A stretch of DNA of 64,000 bases from contig QRFJ01007069.1 of NCBI GenBank assembly GCA_006176705.1, forward strand, positions 1 through 64,000. Direction: 5' to 3'. Source of the stretch: Cocos nucifera (lineage: Eukaryota > Streptophyta > Magnoliopsida > Arecales > Arecaceae). A program made the translations under genes and the position numbers. The notes beneath the pieces are model-generated. The model searched no databases. It saw nothing but the letters and a program-made list of their open reading frames with translations, and was not told where the DNA came from. Shown here in pieces: positions 45,975-59,314 of this stretch (the first letter of the stretch is position 1; every line of letters starts with the position of its first letter).

Positions 45975-46888
45975 ATGGCCACTTCCTTATCACTCCGATC
46001 ATTGTTGGATAATGATAAGTTGGTGAGATCCAACTTCAATAGCTAGTACTGAAAGTTGAAGATAGTCTTGAAGCATGAACAAATCCTATATATGCTAATA
46101 GATCTTGCAATTGAGGAGCCAGCATCCAATGCATATGGAATAGTCAGAGACACTTACCAGAAGTAGCTTAGTGATCGGACCATGGTGCGCTGCATCATGT
46201 TGGCTACTATGAGCGATGAGTTCCATCACAGATTTGAGATGGCTCAGCCAAAGGACATGCTTCAAGTGTTGGAGGATTTCTTTGGCACACCCAATGATAT
46301 GGAGAGGCACAAGACTAGTTGTGCCATCTTCAACACCAGTATACGAGGTGGTGCCTCTATCACTGATCATGTATTGTACATGATCGAGTTGATAGAGCGA
46401 TTGAGCAAGCTCGACTTTTTCTTACATAAATAGCTTAGGAAAGATGCAATACCGAACTCATTGCCCAAGTTATTTCTCCCATTCCTTACTTATTTTAGAA
46501 TGATAAAGCCTGAAGTAGACTACCATCGTTACTGAGGTTACTTCAAAACTTTGAGAAGAATCACCAACTCCACAAAGAGTCGATAAACTTAGTGGGAGGT
46601 TCATCTTTTGGCTCTTGACCATTTAGAAAAGGAAAGAAGAATAAGAAGAAGAAAGCTAAGAAGGTGCAAGTTCAGGCTAGGACATCTATGCAGGGCCAGA
46701 CCAGGAAGATCAAGCCCAATAAGAGTCAAGCTGAATGCTTTTTTTGCAAGAAGCGGGGGCACTGAAAAAGGAACCTTCCTTAGTACATTGCCTCTCTGGA
46801 TCCGAATAGGTAGAGAAAGAAGCAAGCTATTGCTGGGCAAGGTATTTATATGATAACTTCTTATAATTTCTCTATTTGTGATATTACT
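45975..46888 (+). pseudogene. Copia B (+) gag remnant
   Basis: From the ATG at 45975 (MATSLSLRSLLDNDKL) the frame soon meets stops. The best open part, 46182-46433, reads MVRCIMLATMSDEFHHRFE and continues through RGGASITDHVLYMIELIERLSKL, the UBN2-type capsid region. The CCHC knuckle at 46736-46780 reads CFFCKKRGH, then TGA in place of Trp. Non-functional. Confidence 0.78.
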
Positions 46889-48378
46889 GATTGGGTACTG
46901 GATATCGGTAGCCCTTACCATATTTATAACTCATTGTAGTGGTTGCAGGTCAGTAGGAGATTCGAGCAAAATGAAAGGTTCCTGAATGTTGAAGATGGAA
47001 GATCAGTTTCAATTCTAGCTTTAGAAATTTTGAAACTTGTATTTAAGTCCCATATCATTGTTCTTAGTGATTGTCACTTCTGTCCTTGTTTCTTTTTAAT
47101 ATCATTTCTATAGGCCTTCTGATAAAAAATGATTATGAAATTTCAATAAAGAAACAAGTTTGTAATAAGGGTATGTATATGCTATCACAATCTATTAACG
47201 TAGTCTATTCAACTGGCAAGCACCCTATATTAGATAGTGTGTCAGATATCTACTTATGGCATTATAGACTAGATCACATAAACAAGAATCGAATAGATAG
47301 GTTAACTCAAGAAAAAATTCTCGATGTCCATGATTGTGAATCACTTCCAACCTGTGAATCCTGTATTCTTGGTAAAATGACCAAGTCACCTTTTACTAAA
47401 AAAGGAGAAAGAGCTACTGAGCTCTTAGGTCTAGTACATACTGATGTATGTGGACCAATGAGCACAAGTGCCAAAGGTGGATATATCTACTTCATTACTT
47501 TCATAGATGATCGATCCATATATGGATATGTCTATCCGATGAAACATAAGTCAGATTCTTTTGAAATATTCAAATGATTTCAATGTGAAGTAGAAAAATA
47601 AACTAGAAAGAGTATTAAAACTCTTTGGTCTGATAGAGGAGGAGAATATCTTTCCAGTGAGTTTCTCACATATCTATGAGAGAATGGGATTCTCTCCCAA
47701 TAGACTCCTTCACAAATATCACAGCATAATGGTGTGTATGAAAGAAGGAATCGGACTTTGTTAGATATGGTCTGATCCATGATGGATTTTACCAGCTTGT
47801 CGATATTCTTCTGGAGATTTGCACTCGAATCGACTTGTTATCTATTATATAGGGTTTCAAGCAAGTCTGTAGTTAAGACTCCATATGAGATATGGACAGG
47901 ACGTAAGCCAGCACTTTCACACCTTAGGATTTGGGGGTGCCTGGCTTATGTCAAACGGTTAGTTACAGATAAACTTGAACATAGGTCTGATAAGTGCACA
48001 TTTATAGAGTACCCAAAAGAAACAAAAGGATACTATTTCTATCATGCTGATGAACAAAAGGTATTCGTCAGTCTTAGGGCAATCTTTTTGGAAAAGGAAT
48101 TCCTTGATGAAGGAACTATTGCCTCTAATGTTGAACTTAATGAAGTTCAACAGGTAGAAAAATCGACACCTATAGCTAAACCTGAATCGGATTCGATTAG
48201 ATCAAATCTAGAGCCCAATGAACCTACACCATTAAGGCATTCCGATAGAGTACCGCATCAGTCGGATCGATACTATGCTTTCTTGGTTCGAGATGGTGAT
48301 CCCATCGAACTCGATGAAAATGATGAGGATTTGATCATCGAAATGGATGCTATGCAGAGACCTAATTTCGAGAAATAG
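46889..48378 (+). pseudogene. Copia B (+) protease, GAG-pre-integrase and integrase remnant
   Basis: The protease triad at 46901-46912 is DIGS where the - strand copy has DTGS. GAG-pre-integrase and integrase N-terminus are open at 47071-47577: DIYLWHYRLDHINKNRI, TCESCILGKMTKSPF, first catalytic Asp in HTDVCGP. A stop separates this from SDRGGEY (second Asp, about 47629-47650) and YERRNRT (Glu, about 47735). The C-terminal part is open again at 47779-48378 (WRFALESTCYLL, PYEIWTGRKPALSHLRIWGC, then the acidic DPIELDENDEDLIIEMD linker). All three catalytic residues survive but the frame is broken several times. Confidence 0.82.
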
Positions 48379-49915
48379 CTTGAGACCATGAAATCCAAAA
48401 TGGAGTCCATGAAGGTCAATGATGTGTGGACATTGGTTGATCCACCTGAAGGGGTTATACCCATTGAATGTAAATGGATCTTCAGAAGGAAGAGGGGCAT
48501 AGATGAAAAGGTGGAGACCTATAAAGTCCATTTAGTTGCCAAGGGGTATCATCAATATTATGATATTGACTATGAAGAGATGTTCTCTCCTATGGCAATG
48601 CTTAAGTTTATTTGGATTATGGTCGCAATTGCTGTCTATCTGAACTATGAGATCTGACAGATGGATGTAAAGACAGCTTTCCTAAATGGAGAGTTGACCG
48701 AAGAGGTGCATATGATACAACCTAAGGGGTTCACATCCACCGACGAGTCCAAGGTGTGCAGGCTTCAGAGATCCATTTATGGACTAAAGCAGGCATCTTG
48801 GAGTTAAAACACGCATTTTGATAAAGCGATCAAAACGTATAGCTTCGTTAAGAACGAAGAAGAATCCTACATTTACAAATGGGCAAATGATCCAGTAGTG
48901 GTATTTCTTGTTTTGTACGTGAATGACATTCTCTTAATCGAAAATGACATCCCCACACTATAGGAAATAAAAGTCTGATTGTCATCACAGTTCTCCATGA
49001 AGAACTTGGGTGAAGCATCCTATATCTTAGAGATGAAGATCTATAGGGATAGATCTAAAAGGATGCTTAGATTATCCCAGTCTATGCACATAGATACTAT
49101 GCTGAAGAGGTTTAGCATGAAAAATTCCAAAAAAAGCTATCTCTCGATAGGCCATGAAATTTCACTCTCTAAGAATGATTGTCCGACAACTCCTGAAGAG
49201 AGAGAGCATATGAGTAGAGTCCCATATGCTTCGTCAATGGAATCTATCATGTACGCCATGATATATACGAGATTAGATGTGGCATACTCACTAGGAGTAG
49301 TGAGTAGATACCAGTCTAACCCTGAAGAAAAGCACTAGAAAGTGGTCAAAGCCATACTTAAGTATTTAAGAAATCCTAAGGACCAATGGTTGGTTTATGG
49401 TGAGTCAGATCTGAAACTTATGGGATTTACAAACTCCAACTTTCAATCTGACCATGATGATAGTAGAAGCATATCGGGATATATCTTTACTTTGAATGGT
49501 GGAGACATCTGCTGGAAGAGTTCCAAGCAGCATACTATGGTAGACTCTATTTGCAAGGTAGAGTACGTGGCAGCATCAGATGCTGCAAATGAAGCTGTGG
49601 GGTTGAGGAAGTTTATCACCGAGCTTAGAGTAGCACCCACTCTTGACGGTCTAGTCCAGCTCTACTGCGACAGCACTGGTGCCATTGATCAGGCAAAAGA
49701 ACCGAAGGCATGCCAAAGGATGAAGCACATTCTGTGCTGCTTTCACCTGGTCTAGAAGATCGTGGATTGAGATGACGTCGACCTTCAGAAGATCAATGGA
49801 AAGGAGAATCTGACCGACCCCTTTACTAAAGTCCTGGCAATAAAGGAGTTCGACAACCACAAGTCGAAGATGGGTATTAGATATTATGCCGAGTGGCTTT
49901 AGAACAAGTGGGAGT
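48379..49915 (+). pseudogene. Copia B (+) reverse transcriptase / RNase H remnant
   Basis: Open parts are 48388-48657 (VWTLVDPPEGVIPIECKWIF onward), 48979-49338 (SQFSMKNLGEASYILEMKIY onward) and 49342-49755 (RNase H: GFTNSNFQSDHDDSRSISGY, VEYVAASDAANEAVGLRKF, LYCDSTGAIDQAKEPK). The RT catalytic box at 48916-48927 reads YVND, losing the first of the paired Asp residues. The RNase H start NSNF likewise has Asn where relatives have Asp. The tract ACAAGTGGGAG (49905-49914) is the polypurine primer. Confidence 0.83.
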
Positions 49916-52393
49916 TATTGAAAAATATGTCCCAAAGCCAATCGTCAGCCTATTGATGGTTAAGCTACTTTATATTTATAATTAATTCATTGATAAATAA
50001 AATATATTTTTAGTATTTTTCATCATAAGTATTCATCTTCTAACGAACTTCATTATTGTGATGAAGTTCTTAGGACTATTTAGCTTTGCTAAAGAGAGGA
50101 TTTATTGATTAGTCCTTAAATTTGTTCAAGATCAAATGATAGGCTGTTAATAAGGACGACGGCATCTATTGAGCAAAGATCATTGTATGTCATATAGGTT
50201 GGTTGTCCTCTTAACCAAGGAGTATGAAGATACTAGTATAGCATATAGGTGAGAAGTATAGGTACATCGTCATTGAATGTGATCAACTTCAGAGCATTCT
50301 GCTATCGAGAATGTCTTTGATGGGATATAGGTATAAATGTCCCTTTGACCTGAGATCATCTCAACGACCTACAAGCAACTCACTGTGCTTTTGTACCAGA
50401 CTAACTAAATTTCTAATTCAATAATGAAAGGATTCTGGGCATAGTCAAGTACTTGCAAAGTCAGAGTGTGATCAAGATAGGATTGACCACTCTAATAGTT
50501 CGAGATGAATGCATCATTGTATTTCAATATAGCAAAACCTTGGCCAGGATAATCCATCAGATGGATTTGATATTTTAAAATACAATGTGGATAACCTGAT
50601 CAGAGTTGACAGTTGAACTCTGAGATATCCTACGAGCATTTTGGTTAAGGGGATGAATTATATGGAAACTATATCCGCATTGGTTCTAAGGATGTTGTTC
50701 TATACATTCGATCTTTCCGACCATCGGGTATCATTGCTAGATGGTCATTTTGATTAGTACAAAAATTTGTTCCTATGCTACAGGCTTAGGTTTGGACCTA
50801 TGAGGTCACATACATTAGAGCTTACGATCTAATCGAATGGTTGATCAATGATTAAGAATCGTTCTATGGTTAAACAATCAATATGATTGGTGTTTAACCT
50901 AGTGCAAGTGTTGCAAGAGGATCGATTAGCAATTAGATTTCTAATTGACTTAATTTGATTAAGCTAGAGGATTGAGATTAAGTCTAATTAAATATAATTT
51001 AATTAGATTTAATTTGGGCTTGATTGGATCAAGCCTAACTGACTTATTGGATAAGCCAAGTGCAAGGAAGAACTAGTCCTAGTCTAACTAGGACTCGAGT
51101 CAATCCAATTTTTTAATTTGATTAAAAAATTAAATTAGAATTAAATCTAATTTAATTAATCCTTTAAATGGGTTAGGATGTTATTTAATTGAGTTGATTT
51201 ACTTTTAATTTTATTTGGTTAAAAGACCTTGTTTGACTAAGTCAAAATAGGAGTCCTAGTGTGACTAGGACTCCCTAACCTTGCGCCACCTTAGCCCACG
51301 CACCCCACACCCATTTTTCTTTATTTTGTGCATGAGATCTTCTCTCCCTGATGTTCATGCATGTCCCTCTCTCCCTCTTCTTATAAGGCAATTTGTTGGA
51401 AGACGAAGTCAAAAGGAGAGTTAGTTTTGCTTTAGGATTCTATGAGATGGAATCCTCGTTGACCAAAATACCTTCGCTTGAGTGCCGCCCCCTATTTTAT
51501 TAATTCTTCTCTTATTCCACATGAGAAACCTAATTTTGTGTTCCCTCCCTTTCTGGTCCACACCAATAATTATGGAGGAGGCACCCAAGAGTTGGGCGCC
51601 CCTTGTGTTGCCCTATTTGATTTTTTCTTATCTAATTTTTGACCTAGACAAGGACTCTTTTTTTTTCTCTATTTATTGGATGAATTTTTGGCTAAAATTT
51701 TTGTCAAATATAGATCTTTAGGAGTGGTTTGGGGTGTGCAAAAATTTGAGGAAGACAGTACTTGGGAGTGGGGGTTTCATAGGCACCAAACTAGGTGTCT
51801 AGGTGAGAGAAAAGAGAAGAAGAAGACGATCTTCTTCTAGGGCTATTTTATTCTTCATCTCTCCTCCTTTTGAGTTTTTTTCTGAGAGAATCTCTAAATC
51901 AAAAAACTCTTCTCTTTCTTCTCATATTTTGAAGAGTTCAGATTTTGAAGAAGGGAGCATCAGATCGACCATCGAAGAAGGATTAGCATGGTACTAGCAT
52001 GCTGTGCTGATTTCCTGCATCAGACTTCATATCAGAGTTCGTAGGCTCATGTGGACGACTCCTAGAGGCCAGATGCATGTGTGGCTTGTGACATTATCCT
52101 TAAGTCTAGATCAGCAAGTTAGAACATCTAACTTGCATAGGTAATAGATCTGATCTATTGATTTCATATCTGTATTAGATGTAGTATAGATCTAGGTTGA
52201 TGTGATCATCCTTTCCTTCTCCTTTTTGTTTTTAAGTTTTGATTTAATATCATGCCTTGATCATATAGTAGATCTAAGATCTAGGTATTTATATATTTAT
52301 TTAAATAAATATTTAATTTATTTAAGTCATTCACTGTCTGATCCTAAAAAAGTTTCAAGATCTATCCGTGAAACCCTAGATCTGATTCAAACA
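49916..52393 (+). repeat. 3' LTR of the + strand family B element
   Basis: 2478 bp, beginning TATTGAAAAATATGTCCC (altered from TGTTGG) and ending TGATTCAAACA. It is colinear with the split 5' LTR and carries the uninterrupted target GTTCATGCATG (51353-51363) of the Athila/Tat-like insertion. ATAC follows at 52394. Confidence 0.87.
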
Positions 52394-53594
52394 ATACAAG
52401 TCCAAAATGAACTAGGACTAGTTCTTCCTTGCAATTTGCTTATCCAATAAACTAATTAGACTTGATCCAATAAAGCCTAAACCAAATCTAATTAAATTAT
52501 ATTTAATTAGATTAAATTTCAGCCCTCTGGCTTAATCAGATTATGCTAATTAGCAATCAAATTGCTAATTGATTCTCCTACAATACTTGAACTAGGTCAA
52601 ACATTAATCATATTGAATGTTTAACCCTAGAATGATTCTTAATCATCGATCAACCATCCGGTCAGATTGAGAACTCTAATATGTGTGATCCCATAGGTCC
52701 GAACCTAAGTCGGTAGCATAGAAACTAATTTTTATACTAATCGAAGTGATCATCTAGCAATGATACCCGACGTTCGGATAGGTCGAATAATCGCAAAACA
52801 ACATCCTTCAGAATCTATGGCAAATTATGGTTTTACCATATAATTCATCCCTATGACAAAAATGCTGTATAATAGATGACTTCAAGGATTAGATTATCAA
52901 TCCTAGAAAGGTACATCCATATCGTATCTCAAAATTAATCCCGTGAATCCTTACTAAGACTATTTGACCAAGATTTTTGCTAAATTAAAATATAATTGAT
53001 GCATAGCTCCTAAAACTCTTGGAGTGGTCAATCCCATCTTGATACACGCACCGACTCCATGCAAGTACTTGACTGTGCCCAAAAATCTTTCATCACTGAA
53101 TTAGAAATTCAGATAGTCCAGCACCAAAGCATAGTGAGTTGCTTGGAAGTCACCGTAGTGATCTCAGATCAAAGAGACATTTATACCCATATTCCATCGA
53201 GAAGCTAATCTTGACAGAAGAAAGCTCCAAAGTTGGTCACATTCAGTATAGATGTACCCATACATCTTACTTGCATGCCATATCAGTATCTCAATACTCC
53301 TTGGTTATGAGGACAACCAACCTATATGGCACACAATGACCTCTATGATCAATCCTTAGTAACAACGTATCATTTGTCGTAAACTATTTAAGAACTAAAT
53401 GATTAAATCCTCCTTTGCTGAATCTAGATAGTCCTAAGGACTTTCATCACAACATAGAAGTTCATTAGAAGATAATAGAATTTATAATAAAAAATATCAA
53501 AATAATTTTTATTAATTTATAATTCATATACATTACAAATATGTGGTCCAACTATCAACAGACTGATGATTGGCTTTGGGACACATTCCCAACA
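52394..53594 (-). repeat. 3' LTR of the - strand family B element, right segment
   Basis: Resumes with ATACAAGTCC and ends GACACATTCCCAACA, the LTR 5' end in element sense. Together with 33155-34462 it matches 59315-61811 from end to end. Confidence 0.85.
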
Positions 53595-55131
53595 ATCTTT
53601 CACTTAGACTAAAGCCAATAGGTGTAGTATCTAATACCTATCTTCGACTTAAAATCATCGAACTCCTTCACCGCAATAGCTTTAGTGAATGGGTCGGTCA
53701 GGTTCTCCTTCCTATCGATCTTTCGAAAGTCAATGTCACCTCGATCCATAATCTCTCGGACAAGATGGTAGCCACACAGAATATGCTTCGTCCATTGGTG
53801 TGTCTTTGGTTCCTTCACCTGAGCAATGGCTCTAGAGCTATCGTAATAAAGTAAAACTGAACCATCAAGGGAGGATGCTACTGTGAGTTTGGTGATGAAT
53901 TTTCTTAGCCACACTGCTTCTTTGACAGCATCTGATGCAGCGACATACTCTACCTCACAAACTGAATCGGCCATAGTGTCCTTCTTGGAACTCATCCAGC
54001 AGACGTTCCCACCATTAAGGGTAAATATGTATCCCAATACACTCTTGCTATCATCATGATCGGACTAAAAACTGGAGTCTATGAACCCCATAAGTTTTAA
54101 GTCTGATTCATAATATACAAGCCACTGGTCCTTAATATTTCTTAAATACTTCAGGATGGTTTTAACAACCTTTCGATGATTCTCCCCAAAATTAGATTGG
54201 TATCTACTCACTACACCTAGTGAGTATGCCATATCTGGTCACGTACATGTCATGACGTACATTATAGAACTAACTGCTAAAGCATATGGTATTCTATTCA
54301 TATGCTCTCTGTTTAGAGGTGTTGTTGGACAATCTCTCTTTGAAAGAAAAATTCCATGGCTTATCAGTAGATAACCTTTTTTGGAATTTTCATGCTAAAC
54401 TGTTTTAGCACAGTGTCAATGTACATGGACTGAGATAATCCAAGCAACATTTCAGATCTATTTCTACAGATCTTCATCCCTAGGATGTAGGAAGTTTCTC
54501 CTGGATCTTTTATGGAGAACTATGATGACAGCCAGATCTTTATTCCTTATAATGTAGGGACATCATTCTCGATTAAGAGAATATCATCCACATACAATAC
54601 AGAGAATACTATTGCTGGACTATTAGCCCATTTGTATATGCAAGGCCCTTCTTCATTCTTAAGGAAGCCATATGTTTTGATTGTTCTATCAAATCGTATG
54701 TTCCAGCTCCGAGATGCCTGCTTTAGTCCATAAATGGACCTCTGAAGCTTACACACGTTAGACTTATCTATAGATGTGAACCCCTCAGGTTGTTTCATAT
54801 ACATTTCTTCGATCAGCTCTTCATTCAGAAAAGTTGTCTTCACATCCATTTACTAGATCTCAAAGTCTAGATAGACAGCTGTAGAAAGCATTATTTGAAT
54901 AAATTTGAGCATTGTCATAGGAGAGAATGTCTCATCATAGTCAATATCATAACATTGATGATATCTCTTGGCAACCAGACAGGCTTTATAAGTCTCCATC
55001 TTTCCATCTACGCCCCTCTTCCTTTTGAAGACCTATTTACAGCCAATGAGTTTAACCCCTTCGGGGGGGTCAACCAATATCCACACATCATTGACCATCA
55101 TGGACTCCATCTCAGATTTCATGGCCTCAAG
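53595..55131 (-). pseudogene. Copia B (-) reverse transcriptase / RNase H remnant
   Basis: RT is open at 54849-54547: MDVKTTFLNEELIEEMYMKQ, LQRSIYGLKQASRSW and an intact YVDDILLIEND box (54594-54583). RNase H is open at 54037-53609: MGYIFTLNGGNVCW, CEVEYVAASDAVKEAVWLRK and LLYYDSSRAIAQVKEPK, reaching the end of pol and the YYTYWL terminus. Stops lie upstream of MDVKT and between the two parts. This is the best preserved RT active site of the family B pair. Confidence 0.83.
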
Positions 55132-56650
55132 TCATTTTTTTGAATCAGGTCTCTGCATTGCATCCATGTAGGTGATCGGATCCTCGTCATTCTCATCGAA
55201 TTCGATAGGATCATCATTCCAGACCAAGAAACCATAGTATTTGTTTGGTTGACATGGTACTCTATTGGATCGCCTTAATGGTGCAGAGATACTGAGCTCT
55301 GGATCTGATCTAATCAAATTCGATTTAAATTTGGCAATAGGTGTCAGCTTTTCCACCTGTTGAACTTCATCAAGTTCAACCTTAGAGATAACAGTTTCGT
55401 CACCAAAGAACTCCTTCTCTAAGAAGAGTACCTTAAGGCTGACGAACACCTTTTGTTCATCAGCATGGTAGAAAATATACCCTTTTGATTCTTTGGAGTA
55501 CCCTATAAATATGCATTTGTTAGACCTAGGTCTAAGTTTATCTATGATTAACTATTTCACATAAGAGGGACACCCCCAGACCCTAAGGTACGAAAGTGCT
55601 GGCTTACGCCCTATCCATATCTCATATGGAGTCTTAATTATAGACTTTCTTGGAACCCTAGTTAATAGATAACAAGTCCATTCGAGGCATATCCCCAGAA
55701 GGATATCGACGAGCTAGCAAAATCCATCGAGGATCGGACCATGTCTAACAGAGCTCGATTTCTCTTCTCAAATACTCCATTATGCTGTGGTGTTCCTAGA
55801 GGAGTCCATTAAGAGAGAATCCCATTCTCTCCTAGATATGTGAGAAACTCATCAGAAAGATATTTCCCTCCTCGATCAGATCAAAGAATCTTAATATTTT
55901 TTTCAGTTTATTTTTCTACTTCACTTCTGAATCGTTTGAACATTTTAAATAACTCTGACTTATATTTCATCAGATAGACATATCCATACCTGGATAGATC
56001 ATCTGTGAAAGTAATGAACTTAAGATATCCACCTCGGCACTTGTTCTCATTGGTCCACATACATCAGTATGTACTAGATCTAAGAGCTCAATGGCTCTCT
56101 CATTTTTTTTAGTAAAAGGTAAATTGGTCATTTTTTCAAGAAGTCAAAATTCATAGGTTGGAAGTAATTCACAATCACCGACTTTAAGGATTCCCTCTTA
56201 AGTCAACATGTTTATCCTATTTTTATTGATGTGACCTAGCCTATAGTGCCATAAGTAAATATCAGGTATACTATCTAATCTAGGATGCTTGTAAGCGTAA
56301 TAGACTTCATTAACAAGTTGTGATAACATGTACACACCATTGTTAAAATATCCACAGAATATAGTAATACCATTCAAAATGACATTACAAAATTCTTTGT
56401 TTAATGAAAATTCATAATTGTCTTTGGCCAAAAGGCCTACAGAAATGATATTCAAAAAGAAATTAGGATAAAAATAACAATCACTTAGAACAACTGTATA
56501 AGACACAAGTACAAGTTTCAAGATTTTTAATGTTAGAATTGGAACCAGTCTTCTATCTTCAATGTTAAGGAACCTCTCGCTTTGCTCGAATCTTCTACTA
56601 ACCTGCAATCGCTGCAATGAATTATAAAAATTGTAAGGGCTACCAGTATC
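55132..56650 (-). pseudogene. Copia B (-) protease, integrase and linker remnant
   Basis: The protease triad DTGS is intact at 56650-56639 (MDTGSPYNFYNS). It runs open to 56198, including the GAG-pre-integrase block DIYLWHYRLGHINKNRI. The integrase core between 56190 and 55500 is broken by many stops and frameshifts, with HTDVCGP and SDRGG still readable in parts. The linker is open at 55449-55132 and ends in the acidic DPIEFDENDEDPITYMD. Confidence 0.8.
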
Positions 56651-57567
56651 CAATGTTTAGTCAGTTTTATCATAAATAGAAAAATTGCAAGGAGTTACCA
56701 TATAAATATCTTGCCCAGCAATAACTTGCTTCTTTCTCGATCTGTTGGGATCCAGTGAGGAAATGTACTGAGGATAGTTTCTCGTCTAGTGCTCCCGCTT
56801 CTTGCAAAAGAAACATTTGGCTTGACTCTAATTAGGCTTGATCTTTTTCATCTGGCCCTGCACAGATGTCCCAGCTTGAACTTGCAGCTTTTTTGATATT
56901 TTCTTCTTATTTTTCTTCCCTTTCTTAAAGGATCGAGAAATAGAAGATGAACCTTCCACTAAGTCCACGAACTTCTTGTAGAGTTGGTAATCCTTCTTAA
57001 AGTTCTGAAGCAACCCTAGTAACCCATGGTAGTAAACTTCAGGCTTTGTCATTCTATAATGAGAAAGGAATGGGAGATATGATTTGGACAATGAGTTCAA
57101 AATTGCTTCTTTTCCTAGTTTCTCATGCAAGGAAAATCTGAGCTTGCTCAAACACTCCATCAGCTTGATCATATACAATACATGATCAGTGACTGAAGCT
57201 CCACCCCTCATCTTGGCGTTGAAGATGGTACAACTAGTCTTATACCTCTAAACATCATCGGGTGTACTAAAAGACTCGTTCAATACTTGAAGCATGTCTT
57301 CTAGCTGAGTTGACTCAAACCTATAACTAAACTCATCACTCATGGCAGCTAACATAATGCAATGCACTATGATTCGATCATTAAGCCACTTCTGATAAAT
57401 ATCTTTGATCATTCCACGTGCATTGGGTGTTGGCTTCTCAGATGCCGAATCTATCAGTATATACAAAATCTATTCATGCTCTAGGACAATCTTCATACTA
57501 GTTATTGAAGTTGGGTCCCACCAGCTTAACATTATCTAACAATGATTGAAGCGAAAGAAAAGTGGCC
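56651..57567 (-). pseudogene. Copia B (-) gag remnant
   Basis: The frame equivalent to the + strand copy starts at about 57567, where the initiator has become TTG before GCC ACT. Open parts are 57466-57248 (RIIVHCIMLAAMSDEFSYRFE) and 57211-56828 (RGGASVTDHVLYMIKLMECLSKL, KPEVYYHGLLGLLQNFKKDYQLY, then a basic KKGKKNKKKISKK tract). The zinc knuckle lies just left and is decayed. Confidence 0.78.
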
Positions 57568-59314
57568 AAGTCTGCACAAAAAAAAAGTAAAACCTAATTA
57601 GTAATTGATTCATTAAACCTAAAGATTTGGACTTTTAATCTAAAGGTTCTTCCACTATTTTATTCGAATTGATAGCCTCTACCTTCAATTCGAGGAATTA
57701 TCCTAATTCCTAAGTAGATACTAAAATTCACATAGATTGCACACAAGCCCAACTTTGATTGGTCAACTCATGTGTATCTAAGGATAGGTTCACAACTAAT
57801 TATTTTTCTAAATAATTTTTAGTAATTTAATTTTGCCCCAATCCCTAATCAGTAGGCTTTGACCTCCACTAAAAAGGTTCAATTAGGTCCAACCATTAAC
57901 ATGACCATACTTGGTTCATCTAACCAATGAATGATTAAGTCCAACTTTAGTTGGTCAACCTAACCACCATTTAGATAGATGCGGCCAAGAAATCCTATTA
58001 TGAATAATAATTTCATTAGTCGATAAGCACTAGTTCTTTGGGCCTTCAATGATTATCAAACTAATGGACCCATTATCATCCACTTAATGGGAGGCATGAT
58101 CTAGTTATCACCATAACTATTTCATTTTTAGGGACCAAATAATTTTAAAGGATTTAATTGATTTGATTTAAAGAAGATAGAGAAAATGAGCCAGCCAATT
58201 TCGATGCTTCCACTGACTTCATCAAGTTAGATAAAAAAAAGAACTGATTTAAACTAGCATTAGAAGCACCTAAATCAGTCACACTGATTTACCTAATTGA
58301 CAAAGGTGATCTCAAATCACCATGTGAGCTAATCAAGATCTAATTGATCAGGATGGTTAGGTAAGTGAGATCACTGGAAGGGATATGTCATTGACTCATC
58401 AAAGATCGAATTAGTGTGAGTAGCTCCTAATTAAAAACCACTGGTCAGACTGCCAAGCTTATCTTAGACACCATCTGGTTCATTAGTTTCAACTTGGCCA
58501 ACCTAGTAATTTTGGATTCGATCGCGTAGCCAGGAATCAATTCCATCTTGGTTCTCATTAAAGACATGAATTTGACCAACTACAACTATTGTAATTGATC
58601 TAGGAAATCCTTGACCTAATCTACGACAACTATTGATTAAATTTAGTCAATTCTCTAATTAAGTCAATTCTTTAATCTAACCTTAGGTCTAACCCAATTA
58701 ATGGACTTAATTTTCACTAAACCATTAATCCAATGTGTTGTGATTTATGTCTTAGGATCTTCAATTCACAATCCTAGATCCTAATCAATCAATTCTTAAT
58801 TTTTAATTAAGTTTTGGTTTAAGGGTTGGGGTTCGGCATTTCAAAAATGATTTTCATATTTGTAAAAGATTTTTACTTTATAGTTCTATCAATCAGTTGC
58901 ATGTTTGATTCATAATCAATATGCATATATAACAAACATGAAAATTATTTTACATCTAATCAAAACATGCTTAAAAAATTAAAACTATTTTAATTCTAAT
59001 TAGTCATAAATCATCTTAGATCAAGTCTAACACATTTATGATAATAAAAATTAGATTAAAACCCTTTTAATCAGATCATAAAATTTCTTAGATCTAATCT
59101 AAAATTTTATAATCAAGATTTTAGATCCGTATGCACTAGGACAATTTCTCCACTAAAAGGAATAAACCTTACAGTAGGACAACCTTACAGCTCGTACAAT
59201 CTAAAATTTTATTTTTTGATTTATTTATTGGATTATAATTTTAGATTTAATCTAAAAATATAATCTAATCATGCATAAATCATGTAATAAATGAACCTAG
59301 GCTCTGATACCAAT
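57568..59314 (-). other. primer site and leader of the - strand family B element
   Basis: GGCTCTGATACCA on the + strand (59300-59312) is the initiator tRNA-Met primer site TGGTATCAGAGCC, intact here. The leader is colinear with 44058-45974 and includes an expanded version of the conserved module at 58355-58476 (TTAGGTAAGTGAGATCACTGG ... CTTATCTTAGACACCA). No coding signal in element sense. Confidence 0.72.

Larger units (their letters stand above)
34463..52393 (+). mobile_element. Copia family B element (+ strand), nested
   Basis: 5' LTR 34463-35912 plus 43034-44057, internal region 44058-49915, 3' LTR 49916-52393. It is inserted into the 3' LTR of a family B element in the opposite orientation. 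ATAC (34459-34462) is repeated at 52394-52397, and the uninterrupted site in the sister LTR (GTTGATATAAGTCC, 60623-60636) confirms the junctions. By eye its LTRs differ at roughly one position in ten over the first 245 bp, mostly C/T and G/A changes. Its 5' LTR carries the younger Athila/Tat-like insertion. Confidence 0.87.

Noticed and set aside
53570..53854. 94-codon + strand frame
   Set aside because: It lies on the strand opposite a clear RNase H frame (54037-53609) and has no similarity of its own.
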